Notes: generated by a model from the letters alone, not told the origin. DNA of 64,000 nucleotides from CAWDCV01 sp963728125 (GCA_963728125.1 CAVSIZ010000013.1:248001-312000); one strand, 5' to 3'. Counted from the stretch's first letter, positions 9,897 to 18,240 are shown. Numbers and translations are program-made.

Positions 9897-10574
9897 TCAA
9901 CCGCCGTCGGCGGCGAGCCGGTATCCCGCGCCGCGCACCGTCTGTACGGCCTGGCGGCCGAACGGGGTGTCGATCTTGCGCCGCAGGTAGCCGATGTAGA
10001 CCTCGACGACGTTGGGATCGATCTCGTCGAGGCTGTTCCAGACGTGCTCGAGAAGGGCGCGCTTGGAGACAACCTCGCCGCGCCTGCGGAGGAGGTAGTC
10101 GAGCAGCGAGAACTCGCGCGGCGTCAGCGAGATGTCCGCCTCTCCGCGCCGTACGACGTGGGTCGCCGGATCGAGCTCGAGGTCACCTGCGCGCAGGATG
10201 GTCGGGCGTTCCGGTGCGCCGCGACGAAGCAGCGCACGCAGCCGGGCGACCAGGACGACGTAGGAGAACGGCTTGGTGAGGTAGTCATCGGCACCGACGT
10301 CGAGCCCGTCGGCCTGGTCGTACTCACCGTCCTTGGCCGAGAGCAGAAGGATCGGGACCCAGTTGTTGGCGTTGCGCAGCCGCTCCACGACGCGGTAGCC
10401 CGACAGCTTCGGCAGCATGATGTCGAGCACGACCGCGTCGTAGCCGCCGCCACTGGCCAAGTGGAGCCCGCTTTCGCCGTCGTGTGCGAGGTCGACACCG
10501 AAGCCTTCGGCTCGAAGGCCGCGCTCGAGGGCATGGGCGAGCCGCACCTCGTCCTCGACCACGAGCACCCGCAT
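9897..10574 (-). CDS. OmpR-family response regulator
   Basis: 225 residues from ATG 10574. The receiver domain has the acidic pair EDE at the N-terminus, phospho-acceptor Asp about 51 in VVLDIMLP, the Thr/Ser switch (LLLSAKD) and Lys in YLTKPF. A C-terminal winged helix follows (LTPREFSLLDYLLRRRGEVV, then RRKIDTPFG and VRGAGYRL). It is the partner of the kinase one base downstream. It is divergent from the exported-protein gene at 10697, and the region between them carries CTCAG direct repeats at one-turn spacing that could be its own site. Confidence 0.92.
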   Translation of the reverse strand: MRVLVVEDEVRLAHALERGLRAEGFGVDLAHDGESGLHLASGGGYDAVVLDIMLPKLSGYRVVERLRNANNWVPILLLSAKDGEYDQADGLDVGADDYLTKPFSYVVLVARLRALLRRGAPERPTILRAGDLELDPATHVVRRGEADISLTPREFSLLDYLLRRRGEVVSKRALLEHVWNSLDEIDPNVVEVYIGYLRRKIDTPFGRQAVQTVRGAGYRLAADGG

Positions 10575-10618
10575 GCCTCCAGCCTGCCGCGTTCGCCGAA
10601 ACTCGGCTGAGGAGGTCC

Positions 10619-10633
10619 CTCAGGCAGTCTCAG
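10619..10633 (+). promoter_or_regulatory. Candidate response-regulator site (tandem CTCAG)
   Basis: Two CTCAG copies start at 10619 and 10629, exactly 10 bp apart, in the 122-bp divergent region between the regulator gene and the exported-protein gene. Direct repeats at one-helical-turn spacing are the usual layout for OmpR-type dimers. This is inference; no binding evidence exists here. Confidence 0.4.
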
Positions 10634-10696
10634 CATGTTCACAGGGGCGACGCGGCACAGTGGGTGCACGGAACAGTGTGTGTGGGAGGTCGGCCA

Positions 10697-11800
10697 ATGT
10701 CGCGTCGCATCGCTCGGTGGGCAGTTCCCGCCGGGGTCGTTGCTGTCCTCGCTGGCAGTGTGGTGCTGGTTCCGGTCGTCGCCGGTGCCGATCCCAGCCT
10801 GCCGGAGCGGTCCGCCGCCGAGTTGCTCGCCGAGGTCGGCGAGGCTCAGGCGCAGCCGTTCTCCGGAACCGTCGTCGAGACGGCCGATCTGGGTTTTCCG
10901 GCGCTGCCGTCGAGCGGTGACAGCCCCACCCTCTCCGACCTGGTGACGGGCTCCAACACCGCGCGCATCTGGTATGCGTCGCCGGACAAGGCGCGGGTGG
11001 CCCTTCTGGGCACGCTCGCGGAGACCGACGTGATCCGCAACGGCGACGACGTGTGGGTATGGACAAGCGACAAGAACACGGCCCAGCACTTCGTGCTGCC
11101 GTCCGATGATGCTGATGAGCCAACAGAAGCGCCCGCACCGAGCGTGGTCACCCCGTCGGAGGCGGCCGAGCAGGCGTTGGAGGCGGTCGACCCCACCACC
11201 CGTGTCACGGTCGACGGAACCTCGGAAGTCGCCGGGCGGCCGGTGTATGAGCTGGTGCTCGCGCCTCGGGACGAGCGTTCCCTCATCGGCCAGGTGCGGC
11301 TCGCGGTCGATGCCGAGACGTCGATGCCGTTGCGCGTCCAGGTCTACGCCGCCGGCGCGACCGAGCCGGCATTCGAGACCGGCTTCACCTCGGTGTCGTT
11401 CACGACGCCCGACGATTCCGTATTCGCGTTCTCGCCGCCGCCCGGTGCGGAGGTCGAGGAGAACGTGCTGGCCGAGAAGGCGAGTCCCCGGCGAGACGTC
11501 GTGCCCGACGACGTCCGCGGTGAGGATCAGCCAACCATCATCGGCGAGGGCTGGACGTCCGTGGCCGTCCTGAAGGGTGTGGACGTGGCCGATCTGACGG
11601 CCGGCTCCGACCAAAGGAACGGCGCTGCGCAGACTCTGCTGCAGGCACTGAGTCCGGTCAGCGGCGCCTACGGCTCGGGCCGACTGCTCACCACCGACCT
11701 GGTGTCCGCCCTGCTTCTCGACGACGGTCGCCTGCTCGTGGGCGCCGTACCGCCATCCGTGCTGGAGGAAGTCGCAGTCGATCCGCGCGCCGGCGGGTGA
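10697..11800 (+). CDS. Exported LolA-like protein
   Basis: 367 residues from ATG 10697, with GGGAGGT 6 nt upstream. The N-terminus is a signal peptide or anchor (RRIARWAVPAGVVAVLAG, then VVLVPVVAGADP). The mature part resembles the LolA/LppX/DUF2092 beta-barrel fold found in actinobacterial outer-membrane-lipoprotein-carrier-like and RseB-like proteins: VVETADLGFPALP, RIWYASPDKARVALLG, VWVWTSDKNTAQH, and a late VGFTSVSF-like strand. Such proteins bind lipids or sense envelope state outside the membrane. It overlaps the ABC ATPase gene and diverges from a two-component system, so the four to five genes look like one envelope-response unit. Confidence 0.75.
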   Translation: MSRRIARWAVPAGVVAVLAGSVVLVPVVAGADPSLPERSAAELLAEVGEAQAQPFSGTVVETADLGFPALPSSGDSPTLSDLVTGSNTARIWYASPDKARVALLGTLAETDVIRNGDDVWVWTSDKNTAQHFVLPSDDADEPTEAPAPSVVTPSEAAEQALEAVDPTTRVTVDGTSEVAGRPVYELVLAPRDERSLIGQVRLAVDAETSMPLRVQVYAAGATEPAFETGFTSVSFTTPDDSVFAFSPPPGAEVEENVLAEKASPRRDVVPDDVRGEDQPTIIGEGWTSVAVLKGVDVADLTAGSDQRNGAAQTLLQALSPVSGAYGSGRLLTTDLVSALLLDDGRLLVGAVPPSVLEEVAVDPRAGG

Positions 11801-11802
11801 CC

Positions 11803-12801
11803 ATGGCAGACACCGTGGCAGACCTAGTCACCTCACCGCAGCCGGTGCGTGAACGCACCGAGCCCGACGATGCTCCGCTGGCGGTCGAGACGCACGGGTT
11901 GACCAAGCGCTTCGGCCGGCAGATCGCGGTCGACCACATCGATCTCGTCGTCCCACGCGGATCGGTGTACGGATTTCTCGGTCCGAACGGCTCGGGTAAG
12001 ACGACGACGATCCGCATGTTGCTCGGCCTGGTGTCGCCGACGGACGGCGAGCAGTCACTGCTCGGTCGGCCCATGCCCGCATCGTTCGCGACCGTCCTGC
12101 CGCGTGTCGGGGCGTTGATCGAAGGCCCGGCTTTCCACCCGTACCTGTCCGGCCGGGCCAACCTGGTCAGGCTCGATGCCGCGGATCGCACGGTGGATCC
12201 ACGTTCCTGCAACCAGCGCGTCGATGCAGCACTGGACCGCGTCGGGCTGGCCGCGGCTGCCCGCAAGCGCTACCGCGCGTACTCCCTGGGGATGCGGCAA
12301 CGACTCGGGCTCGCGGCCGCGATGCTGCGACCGCGCGAGCTGCTCGTCCTCGACGAACCCACCAACGGCCTTGATCCGCAGGGGACCCGCGAGGTGCGCA
12401 ACCTCGTGCGAGATCTCGCTAGCGACGGCACGACGGTGTTCGTGTCGTCGCATCTGCTTGCCGAGGTCGAGCAGATGTGCACGCACGTCGGGGTGATGCG
12501 CACCGGTCGATTGGTGGCGCAGGGAACGCTGGAATCGTTGGGGTCGACCGCCAGTGCTCGGGTGCGCGTTGACTCGTCGTTGGCGCCGCAGGCCGCCGAG
12601 ATCCTCGGCCGGTTGGGTCTCGTCGACATCCACGTGGTGGATGACGAGGCCTCCGCGGAGCTGGGTTCGGCGCGGCCCGAAGACGTGACGGAGGCACTCG
12701 TTCTCGGTGGCGTCCCGGTGCGCCAACTGTTGGTGGACCGGCCCCATCTCGAGGAGTTGTTCGTGTCGCTCACGGGTGAGGGCTTCGATGTCGACGAGTG
12801 A
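11803..12801 (+). CDS. ABC transporter ATP-binding protein (ABC-2 exporter type)
   Basis: 332 residues from ATG 11803 (GTG 11797 overlaps the upstream stop). It has Walker A GPNGSGKTT at about residue 60, the signature YSLGMRQRLGLAAAM, Walker B LLVLDEPTNGLDPQG and the H-loop SSHLLAEVEQM. A C-terminal extension of about 90 residues is typical of DrrA/CcmA-like exporter ATPases. It pairs with the permease that starts inside its 3' end (14-bp overlap). Substrate unknown; the neighbouring LolA-like protein and sensor kinase suggest a lipid, peptide antibiotic or other envelope-active compound. Confidence 0.9.
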   Translation: MADTVADLVTSPQPVRERTEPDDAPLAVETHGLTKRFGRQIAVDHIDLVVPRGSVYGFLGPNGSGKTTTIRMLLGLVSPTDGEQSLLGRPMPASFATVLPRVGALIEGPAFHPYLSGRANLVRLDAADRTVDPRSCNQRVDAALDRVGLAAAARKRYRAYSLGMRQRLGLAAAMLRPRELLVLDEPTNGLDPQGTREVRNLVRDLASDGTTVFVSSHLLAEVEQMCTHVGVMRTGRLVAQGTLESLGSTASARVRVDSSLAPQAAEILGRLGLVDIHVVDDEASAELGSARPEDVTEALVLGGVPVRQLLVDRPHLEELFVSLTGEGFDVDE

Positions 12802-13645
12802 TGTGGTGATCTCGCCGGAGTTCGCCCCGTCGCGCGTCGGCCGGCTGCTGCGCTCGGAGCTGTCGCTGGTCTTCAAGCGCCGGCGGAACATTGCCTTGCT
12901 GATCGCGCTGGCCTGCGCACCGCTGCTCATCGGCATCGCGGTCGAGGTTGCTGCCCCGAGCGAGGGCGGAGAGGGGCCGCCGTTCCTCAGCCTCATTGCT
13001 CAGAACGGGCTGTTCCTGGCCTTCACTGCGTTGGTGGTGTCACTGCCGCTGTTCATGCCGCTCGCCGTGTCGGTGGTGTCGGGGGAGTCGGTGGCGGGAG
13101 AGGCGTCGATTGGCACGCTGCGCTACGTGCTGACTGTTCCGGTCAGCCGGCTCCGCCTGCTGCTCGTGAAGTACGCCGCGATCGCTGCGTACGCGCTCGT
13201 CGCCGCGCTAGTGGTCGCCGGCGTCGGCATCCTTGTCGGATCGCTGCTGTTTCCCATCGGCCCGGTGCCGCTGCTGTCGGGGGACGTGCTGCCGTACTCA
13301 ACGGCGCTGGTGCGGGCGCTGCTCGTCGCCCTGTACGTGGGAGCGATGCTTGCCGGCGTCGCCGCGATCGGGCTGTTCATCTCGACGCTCACTGAAGTGC
13401 CGCTCGGCGCGATGGCCGCAACGGCGGCGGTGTGCGTCGTGGCGCAAATCCTGGATGCGATTCCTCAGCTGTCGTGGCTGCACGACTGGCTGTTCAGCCA
13501 CTGGTGGCTCGCGTTCGGTGATCTGCTGCGCACCCCGGTGGTTTACGACGACGTGGGTCGCGGCCTGCTGACGCAGGCGGCGTACATCGTCGTGTTCTTC
13601 TCCCTCGCCTGGGCCCGCTTCACCACCCGCGACGTCACGTCCTGA
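12788..13645 (+). CDS. ABC-2 type permease
   Basis: 285 residues from ATG 12788, overlapping the ATPase gene. There are six hydrophobic segments, the first at about residues 30-47 (ALLIALACAPLLIGIAV), and the conserved ABC-2 cytoplasmic stretch GEASIGTLRYVLTVPVSR between TM2 and TM3. Together with the upstream ATPase it forms an exporter. It is convergent with the cold-shock gene across a hairpin terminator. Confidence 0.88.
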   Translation: MSTSDVVISPEFAPSRVGRLLRSELSLVFKRRRNIALLIALACAPLLIGIAVEVAAPSEGGEGPPFLSLIAQNGLFLAFTALVVSLPLFMPLAVSVVSGESVAGEASIGTLRYVLTVPVSRLRLLLVKYAAIAAYALVAALVVAGVGILVGSLLFPIGPVPLLSGDVLPYSTALVRALLVALYVGAMLAGVAAIGLFISTLTEVPLGAMAATAAVCVVAQILDAIPQLSWLHDWLFSHWWLAFGDLLRTPVVYDDVGRGLLTQAAYIVVFFSLAWARFTTRDVTS

Positions 13646-13683
13646 AGACGTCGGCCCTGGTGCCGGGCGGAGTTGGCAGCAGA

Positions 13684-13713
13684 AGAGGGCCCGGCCCTGA
13701 GGCCGGACCCTCT
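13684..13713 (-). terminator. Bidirectional hairpin terminator between permease and csp genes
   Basis: A 13-bp stem with a 4-base loop: AGAGGGCCCGGCC / CTGA / GGCCGGACCCTCT. The single mismatch becomes a U-G wobble in RNA made from the minus strand, so it fits best as the terminator of the cold-shock gene, whose stop is 22 bp away. Confidence 0.75.
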
Positions 13714-13735
13714 CGCTACGCGTCCGCGGATGTGA

Positions 13736-13939
13736 TCAGACCGGACGGACGTTCTCGGCCTGCGGGCCCTTCGGGCCCTGCGTGATGTCGAACTCCACGC
13801 GCTGGTTCTCGTCGAGTGAACGGTAGCCATCGGCCGCGATCGCCGAGTAGTGCACGAACACGTCCGCGCCGCCGCCGTCCTGGGCGATGAAGCCAAAGCC
13901 CTTCTCGCCGTTGAACCACTTCACTGTGCCTTGAGACAC
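13736..13939 (-). CDS. Cold-shock protein, CspA family
   Basis: 67 residues from GTG 13939, preceded by GGAGGAG at good spacing (13948-13955 region). It has both RNA-binding motifs: KGFGFI (RNP1) and DVFVHYSAI (RNP2), with KWFN at the start, as in the single-domain nucleic-acid chaperones that melt RNA structure. Length is normal for the family. About 200 bp of non-coding sequence precede it, consistent with the long 5' leader of csp mRNAs. Confidence 0.95.
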   Translation of the reverse strand: MSQGTVKWFNGEKGFGFIAQDGGGADVFVHYSAIAADGYRSLDENQRVEFDITQGPKGPQAENVRPV

Positions 13940-14141
13940 CTGTCTTGCTCCTCCTGTGCAGATGTCGGTGCCGGCGTGTGCCGACCCGGGCTGCAGCTCA
14001 GGCGTCTTCGGTCGGATTTGGGTCCAAAACCAAGAAACGCCCGGCGGATCACACTCCGCGGACGTTTGACAAACATACGGCGAACTGCAACATGCAACCG
14101 TCCGGGAGATTAGCACAACTCACCTACGAGACCATCACAGC
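13940..14141. other. Long leader/divergent intergenic region of csp
   Basis: 202 bp without a gene, shared by the cold-shock gene (minus) and the PEP-mutase-family gene (plus). It is more AT-rich than the surroundings, especially about 14020-14110, and contains the csp ribosome site next to 13940. I cannot fix a promoter by eye; a csp 5' untranslated leader is the likely main content. Confidence 0.45.
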
Positions 14142-14153
14142 ATGGGGTGGGAC

Positions 14154-14960
14154 ATGAGCGCGCAATCCGAACGAGTCGCCGAGTTCCGCCGCCTGCACGC
14201 GTCGGGGTGCTTCGTCATGCCCAACCCGTGGGACGCGGGCAGCGCCCGTGCGCTGGCGCAACTCGGGTTCCCGGCGCTCGCGACGACGAGTGCCGGGTTT
14301 GCGTGGACGCTGGGTCGTGCTGATGACGAGGTCACGCTCGATCAAGCGCTGCAGCATCTGCCTGCCATCGTGGACGCGGTGGAACTGCCCGTGAACGCCG
14401 ACTTCCGGGGCGGTTTCGCCGTGGACCCTCGCGAGGTTGGCGTCAACGTGACGTCGGCCGTCGCTAGCGGAATCGCCGGGCTCTCTATCGAGGACTCCAG
14501 TGGGGATCCGGCGCGGCCGCTGTACGAGTTCGAGCTGTCGGTCGATCGGGTTCGGGCAGCTCGCGAGGCCATCGACGCGAGCGGGAGCGGCGTGGTCCTG
14601 ACCGGTCGGTCCGAAGGATTCGTCGTGGGTCAGCCCGACATCGAGGAGACGATCCGTCGGCTCCGCGCGTACGGGGAAGCCGGTGCCGACTGCCTCTACG
14701 CTCCGCGCATCTCGAGTGTCGAGCATGTGGTCGCGATCCTCGAAGCGGTAGCACCGAAACCCGTGAACCTGCTGATCAACGCCCCGTTCATCACCGTTGC
14801 GGAGGCCGCCGCACTCGGTGTCCGGCGCATCAGCGTGGGTGGCACGCTCGCGCGCGCCGCCTGGGGCGGGTTCCTGCAGGCAGCTCGCGAGATCGCGGAC
14901 GAGGGGACGTTCTCCCGGTTCCAGGGCCTTCCCGACGTCGAAGCCCTGCTCACCCAATGA
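14154..14960 (+). CDS. Isocitrate lyase/PEP mutase-family enzyme
   Basis: 268 residues from ATG 14154 (ATG 14142 is in frame). The TIM-barrel start is canonical: FVMPNPWDAGSARALAQLGF, then ATTSAGFAWTLG, the metal site region PVNADFRGG and GIAGLSIEDSSG, and TGRSEGFV. The family cleaves or rearranges C-C or P-C bonds of oxaloacetate-like substrates (2-methylisocitrate lyase, PEP mutase, oxaloacetase). The KKCGH motif of true isocitrate lyase is absent, so the substrate is open. No pathway neighbour is seen. Confidence 0.85.
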   Translation: MSAQSERVAEFRRLHASGCFVMPNPWDAGSARALAQLGFPALATTSAGFAWTLGRADDEVTLDQALQHLPAIVDAVELPVNADFRGGFAVDPREVGVNVTSAVASGIAGLSIEDSSGDPARPLYEFELSVDRVRAAREAIDASGSGVVLTGRSEGFVVGQPDIEETIRRLRAYGEAGADCLYAPRISSVEHVVAILEAVAPKPVNLLINAPFITVAEAAALGVRRISVGGTLARAAWGGFLQAAREIADEGTFSRFQGLPDVEALLTQ

Positions 14961-14992
14961 GCCAGCGTGTTGGAGTCGGAGTCGGCCGACTA

Positions 14993-15053
14993 CATCCAAC
15001 AACGGATGCCAATCTGGCTCCCCAGTGGTCAGGTTTGCATCCGTTGTTGGATG
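14993..15053. repeat. Palindromic element: 17-bp perfect inverted repeat with nested dyads
   Basis: The arms are CATCCAACAACGGATGC (14993-15009) and its exact reverse complement (15037-15053), with a 27-base loop. Each arm is itself a small dyad (CATCC/GGATG around AACAAC). It lies between the PEP-mutase-family stop and the SigK-type promoter. It could end transcription or be a REP-like element. Confidence 0.85.
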
Positions 15054-15116
15054 CGGGTATCAGCCCGGGCGGCACCCAACCGGCTCGCCTGGCTCAAGAC
15101 CCAGCGGTGTGACGGG

Positions 15117-15144
15117 CAATCCCTGGCCATAGGGCCCGCCGAAT
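15117..15144 (+). promoter_or_regulatory. SigK-type ECF promoter of the oxidoreductase gene
   Basis: -35 CAATCC (15117-15122), a 16-bp spacer, then -10 CCGAAT (15139-15144). From memory the mycobacterial SigK consensus is CCATCC, about 16-17 bp, CCGAAT, so this differs at one base. The GTG at 15152 follows by exactly 7 nt, which predicts a leaderless transcript. The cognate sigma factor is encoded 2.5 kb downstream. Confidence 0.65.
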
Positions 15145-15151
15145 GCAGCGC

Positions 15152-16825
15152 GTGACGACGGCCGATGCGCCACCCGCGGAGCGGGACGACGATGCTGACC
15201 ACATCGTTGGCCAACCCAGGCGCCGGCCGCGGTGGGCGGCAGCTCTGGCCGGCGTGCTTGCTGCTGCGGTGGCCCTCGGGATCGCCGAGCTCATCGCTGC
15301 GCTCGTACGGCCGCAGGCCGCACCCGTGCTCGCTGTGGGATCGGCTGTCATCGACGCCACCCCGACCTGGCTCAAGGACCTAGCGATTCGCACGCTGGGA
15401 ACCAACGACAAGCCCGCACTCCTCACCGGCGTCGTCACGGTCCTGGCCCTCTGCGCAGCGGTTGCGGGCGCTGCCTCGCTCAGCCGCCGTGCGATCGGGT
15501 TCGGCTTCGTCGCCGTGCTCGGTCTTTGCGGCGCCCTCGCCGCTTTGGCCCGTCCCGGCGGAAGCGTTGCGGACGCCCTGCCGTCCCTCATCGGTGCAGT
15601 CGCCGGCGCAGCCGCGCTGGCGGTGTTGCTGAACAAGCTGCAGCCCGTAGACATCCAGTTCGCGCCGGATGCTCCTGCCGAGCGATCCGGTGGCCAGCTT
15701 CCCGACCGGCTGCGCGATCTAGTCGCCGGGCGAGACCGCAAGGCGAACTACGACCGGCGCGGCTTTCTCGTAGGCAGCGCAGTGATGGGCATCGCAGCAG
15801 TCGTCGCGGGAGGCGCCGGCCGCGTCCTGCTTGCTCGTCGCTTCGACGCCACGGCGAGCCGAGCTGAAGTCGCGCTGCCCACTCCGACGGACACCGCGAC
15901 TGATCTGGCCCGTACTGCCCAGGTCGGCATCGCCGGCGTCAGCCCGTTCTTCACCGACAACCGCGAGTTCTATCGCGTCGATACCGCCTTGATCGTGCCC
16001 GCTGTGGCCGCTGACACATGGAGCCTGCGCGTGCACGGCCGGGTCGAGCGCCCCGTGGAGCTCGACTACGCCACGCTCCTGAACCGACCGATGGTCGAGC
16101 GCGACATCACCCTCGCCTGCGTGTCGAACGAGGTTGGCGGCCGGTACATCGGCACCGCGCGCTGGTTGGGCACACCGCTGCGCGACCTCCTCCTCGAGAT
16201 GGGCATCGACCCGAGAGCGGAGCAGCTGGTAGCTCGCTCCACGGACGGCATGACCATCGGGACGCCCACCGCAGCAGTGCTCGACGGGCGCGACGCGCTG
16301 CTGGCGATCGGCATGAACGGCGAGCCGTTGCCGCTGGAGCACGGCTTTCCGGTCCGCATGATCGTCCCCGGCCTGTACGGCTACGTGTCCGCCTGCAAGT
16401 GGCTGGTCGACCTCGAGGCCACGACGTTCGACGCGTACGACCCGTACTGGACCGCCCGCGGCTGGGCACGTGAGGCACCGATCAAGACGATGAGCCGTAT
16501 CGACGTCCCCCGGCCGCTCGCACAGGTGACCGCGGGGCAAGTCGCCGTTGCCGGTGTCGCGTGGGCGCAGCACCGGGGGATCGACCGAGTCGAGGTTCGC
16601 GTCGATCGCGGAGCCTGGCAGGACGCCGGATTGGCGTCCGAACATACGCCGGACACCTGGCGGCAGTGGGTGTGGGAGTGGGACGCCCCTCCTGGCACGC
16701 ACACGCTCGAGGTCCGGGCAACAGATCGGACCGGCACCACCCAGCCGGAGGAACGGGTGCGCCCGTTTCCCGACGGTGCCACCGGTTGGCATTCCGTCGT
16801 CGTGCAGGTATCGGAAGCGGCATGA
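15152..16825 (+). CDS. Membrane-anchored molybdopterin oxidoreductase (sulfite-oxidase family)
   Basis: 557 residues from GTG 15152, chosen because the SigK-type -10 box lies 7 nt upstream; ATG 15143 overlaps that box. About five hydrophobic helices fill residues 25-165, followed by a twin-arginine-like DRRGFLVGS segment with another helix. The Mo-binding domain is then recognisable, with molybdenum-ligand Cys about 323 in DITLACVSNEVGGRYIG, PGLYGYVSACKWL and a C-terminal dimerisation domain (RTGTTQPEERVRPFPDGATG). The catalytic part should face outside. The substrate is unknown (sulfite, or methionine sulfoxide-type repair). It heads the unit with the fasciclin gene, 50 bp apart. Confidence 0.88.
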   Translation: MTTADAPPAERDDDADHIVGQPRRRPRWAAALAGVLAAAVALGIAELIAALVRPQAAPVLAVGSAVIDATPTWLKDLAIRTLGTNDKPALLTGVVTVLALCAAVAGAASLSRRAIGFGFVAVLGLCGALAALARPGGSVADALPSLIGAVAGAAALAVLLNKLQPVDIQFAPDAPAERSGGQLPDRLRDLVAGRDRKANYDRRGFLVGSAVMGIAAVVAGGAGRVLLARRFDATASRAEVALPTPTDTATDLARTAQVGIAGVSPFFTDNREFYRVDTALIVPAVAADTWSLRVHGRVERPVELDYATLLNRPMVERDITLACVSNEVGGRYIGTARWLGTPLRDLLLEMGIDPRAEQLVARSTDGMTIGTPTAAVLDGRDALLAIGMNGEPLPLEHGFPVRMIVPGLYGYVSACKWLVDLEATTFDAYDPYWTARGWAREAPIKTMSRIDVPRPLAQVTAGQVAVAGVAWAQHRGIDRVEVRVDRGAWQDAGLASEHTPDTWRQWVWEWDAPPGTHTLEVRATDRTGTTQPEERVRPFPDGATGWHSVVVQVSEAA

Positions 16826-16874
16826 CGGCTCCCTCCCGACGCATCCATTTCCATCACACCAAGGAGTGACGCAC

Positions 16875-17534
16875 ATGCGCACCACCCCCTCGCGTCGGGT
16901 CGCCGTCAGCACTGCTGTCGCCGGACTCGCCCTCACCCTCGCCGCCTGCGGCGGCGGGGACAGCACCTCGTCCGACTCTGGGTCGGCTGATTCCTCGCAG
17001 CCGACGATGTCGCCGGAGGCGTCCCCGAGCATGTCCGCCGGCATGAGCGGCGCCATGGCCGAGACCTTCGGGTCTGCATGCAGCGCCGTACCGGCCGACG
17101 GCCCCGGCAGCTTCGCGGGTATGGCTATGGACCCGGTGGCCACTGCGGCCTCGAACAACCCGGTGCTGTCCACGCTCGTCGGCGCGGTCAAGTCCGCCGG
17201 CCTGGTGGACACGCTCAACACGGCCCAGGACATCACGGTGTTCGCACCCGCCAACGATGCGTTCGCCAAGGTGGACACGGCCACGCTCGACGCGGCCATG
17301 GCCGACCCACAGGGCCTGCTCACGAACGTGCTCACCTATCACGTCGTTGCGGGCACGCTTACCCCGCAGATGCTGGCGGGGGAGCACATGACGCTGCAGG
17401 GCGGCACCGTGACCGTGGCGGGCGGCGGCCAGGACTTCACCGTGAACGACTCGGCCAAGGTCATCTGCGGCAACGTCCAGACCGACAACGCGACCGTCTA
17501 CATCATCGACGGGGTCCTGCTGCCGGCCAGCTGA
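16875..17534 (+). CDS. Fasciclin-domain lipoprotein (MPT83/MPT70-like)
   Basis: 219 residues from ATG 16875, with AAGGAG 8 nt upstream. It has a lipoprotein signal with lipobox LAAC at about residue 20, a Ser/Pro/Met linker, and one FAS1 domain: NPVLSTLVGAVKSAGLVDTLN, TVFAPANDAFAKV, NVLTYHVVAGTL and ATVYIIDGVLLP. In mycobacteria the FAS1 proteins MPT70/MPT83 are the main products of the SigK regulon, and here the sigK/rskA pair follows directly. It is likely an exported surface or adhesion protein. It is cotranscribed with the oxidoreductase, then a hairpin. Confidence 0.92.
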   Translation: MRTTPSRRVAVSTAVAGLALTLAACGGGDSTSSDSGSADSSQPTMSPEASPSMSAGMSGAMAETFGSACSAVPADGPGSFAGMAMDPVATAASNNPVLSTLVGAVKSAGLVDTLNTAQDITVFAPANDAFAKVDTATLDAAMADPQGLLTNVLTYHVVAGTLTPQMLAGEHMTLQGGTVTVAGGGQDFTVNDSAKVICGNVQTDNATVYIIDGVLLPAS

Positions 17535-17561
17535 TCCAGACCACACAGATCAATTTCTGAA

Positions 17562-17602
17562 GGGGGACCGGGCTCGCGCGTGAAGCACGAGCCCGATCTC
17601 CC
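17562..17602 (+). terminator. Hairpin after the fasciclin gene
   Basis: CGGGCTCG pairs with CGAGCCCG across an 11-base loop. After one mismatch the stem extends through GGGGGA/TCTCCCC to about 14 bp. It sits 27 bp after the fasciclin stop and ends just before the sigma gene, so it probably limits read-through into sigK. Confidence 0.65.
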
Positions 17603-17610
17603 CGGGGCCG

Positions 17611-18240
17611 ATGGTGGTGAAGCGTTCCCCGATGCGTGCGCAACAACGTCCGTTAGCGGCGGTTCCCGCTTGGGGCGACCGTGGGCCAGGGACGCCGGTT
17701 GCCCTGGAGGTGCTGCTGGTCCACGTCGCCCGCGGCGACCAGGAGGCGTTCGCCCAGCTGTACGACCGAGTGGTCGGGCAGGTGTTCGGCGTCGTGCGCC
17801 GGGTCGTGCGAGATCCCGCACAGTCAGAGGAGGTCGCGCAGGAAGTCCTTCTCGAGGTGTGGCGGTCAGCGGCGCGCTTCGATTCCGGTCGGGGGAGTGC
17901 AGCAACGTGGGTGATGACGATTGCGCACCGGCGTGCGGTGGACCGCGTCCGGTCATCTCAGGCGGCTATGGAGCGCGATGAGAGGGCGGGCCGCCGCGCG
18001 CATCGGGCACCGTTCGACGAGGTCGTCGAGCAGGTGGAGACCCGGCTCGAGCACGAGCAGGTGCGGCAGGCGCTGAATGCGCTGACTGACCTGCAGCGCG
18101 AGGCGGTGACTCTCGCCTACTACGGCGGCTACACCTACCGGCAGGTCGCGGAGCTCCTGGACGTACCCCTGGGCACGGTCAAGACGCGACTGAGGGATGG
18201 CCTGATCCGGCTGCGCGACGCACTGGAGGTGACGGCATGA
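17611..18240 (+). CDS. sigK: ECF sigma factor SigK
   Basis: 209 residues from ATG 17611. Region 2 is clear (RGDQEAFAQLYDRVVGQVFG, EEVAQEVLLEVWR, GSAATWVMTIAHRRAVDRVR) and region 4 too (LTDLQREAVTLAYYGGYTYR, DVPLGTVKTRLRDGLIRLR). The sequence is close to mycobacterial SigK, and the neighbours match: an overlapping anti-sigma gene and a fasciclin target. It should direct RNA polymerase to the oxidoreductase-fasciclin promoter when released from RskA. Confidence 0.9.
   Translation: MVVKRSPMRAQQRPLAAVPAWGDRGPGTPVALEVLLVHVARGDQEAFAQLYDRVVGQVFGVVRRVVRDPAQSEEVAQEVLLEVWRSAARFDSGRGSAATWVMTIAHRRAVDRVRSSQAAMERDERAGRRAHRAPFDEVVEQVETRLEHEQVRQALNALTDLQREAVTLAYYGGYTYRQVAELLDVPLGTVKTRLRDGLIRLRDALEVTA

Noticed and set aside
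10124..11614. 496-codon minus-strand frame over the regulator and LolA-like genes
   Set aside because: It crosses two genes with clear homology on other frames; composition is Arg/Gly/His-rich as in other shadows.
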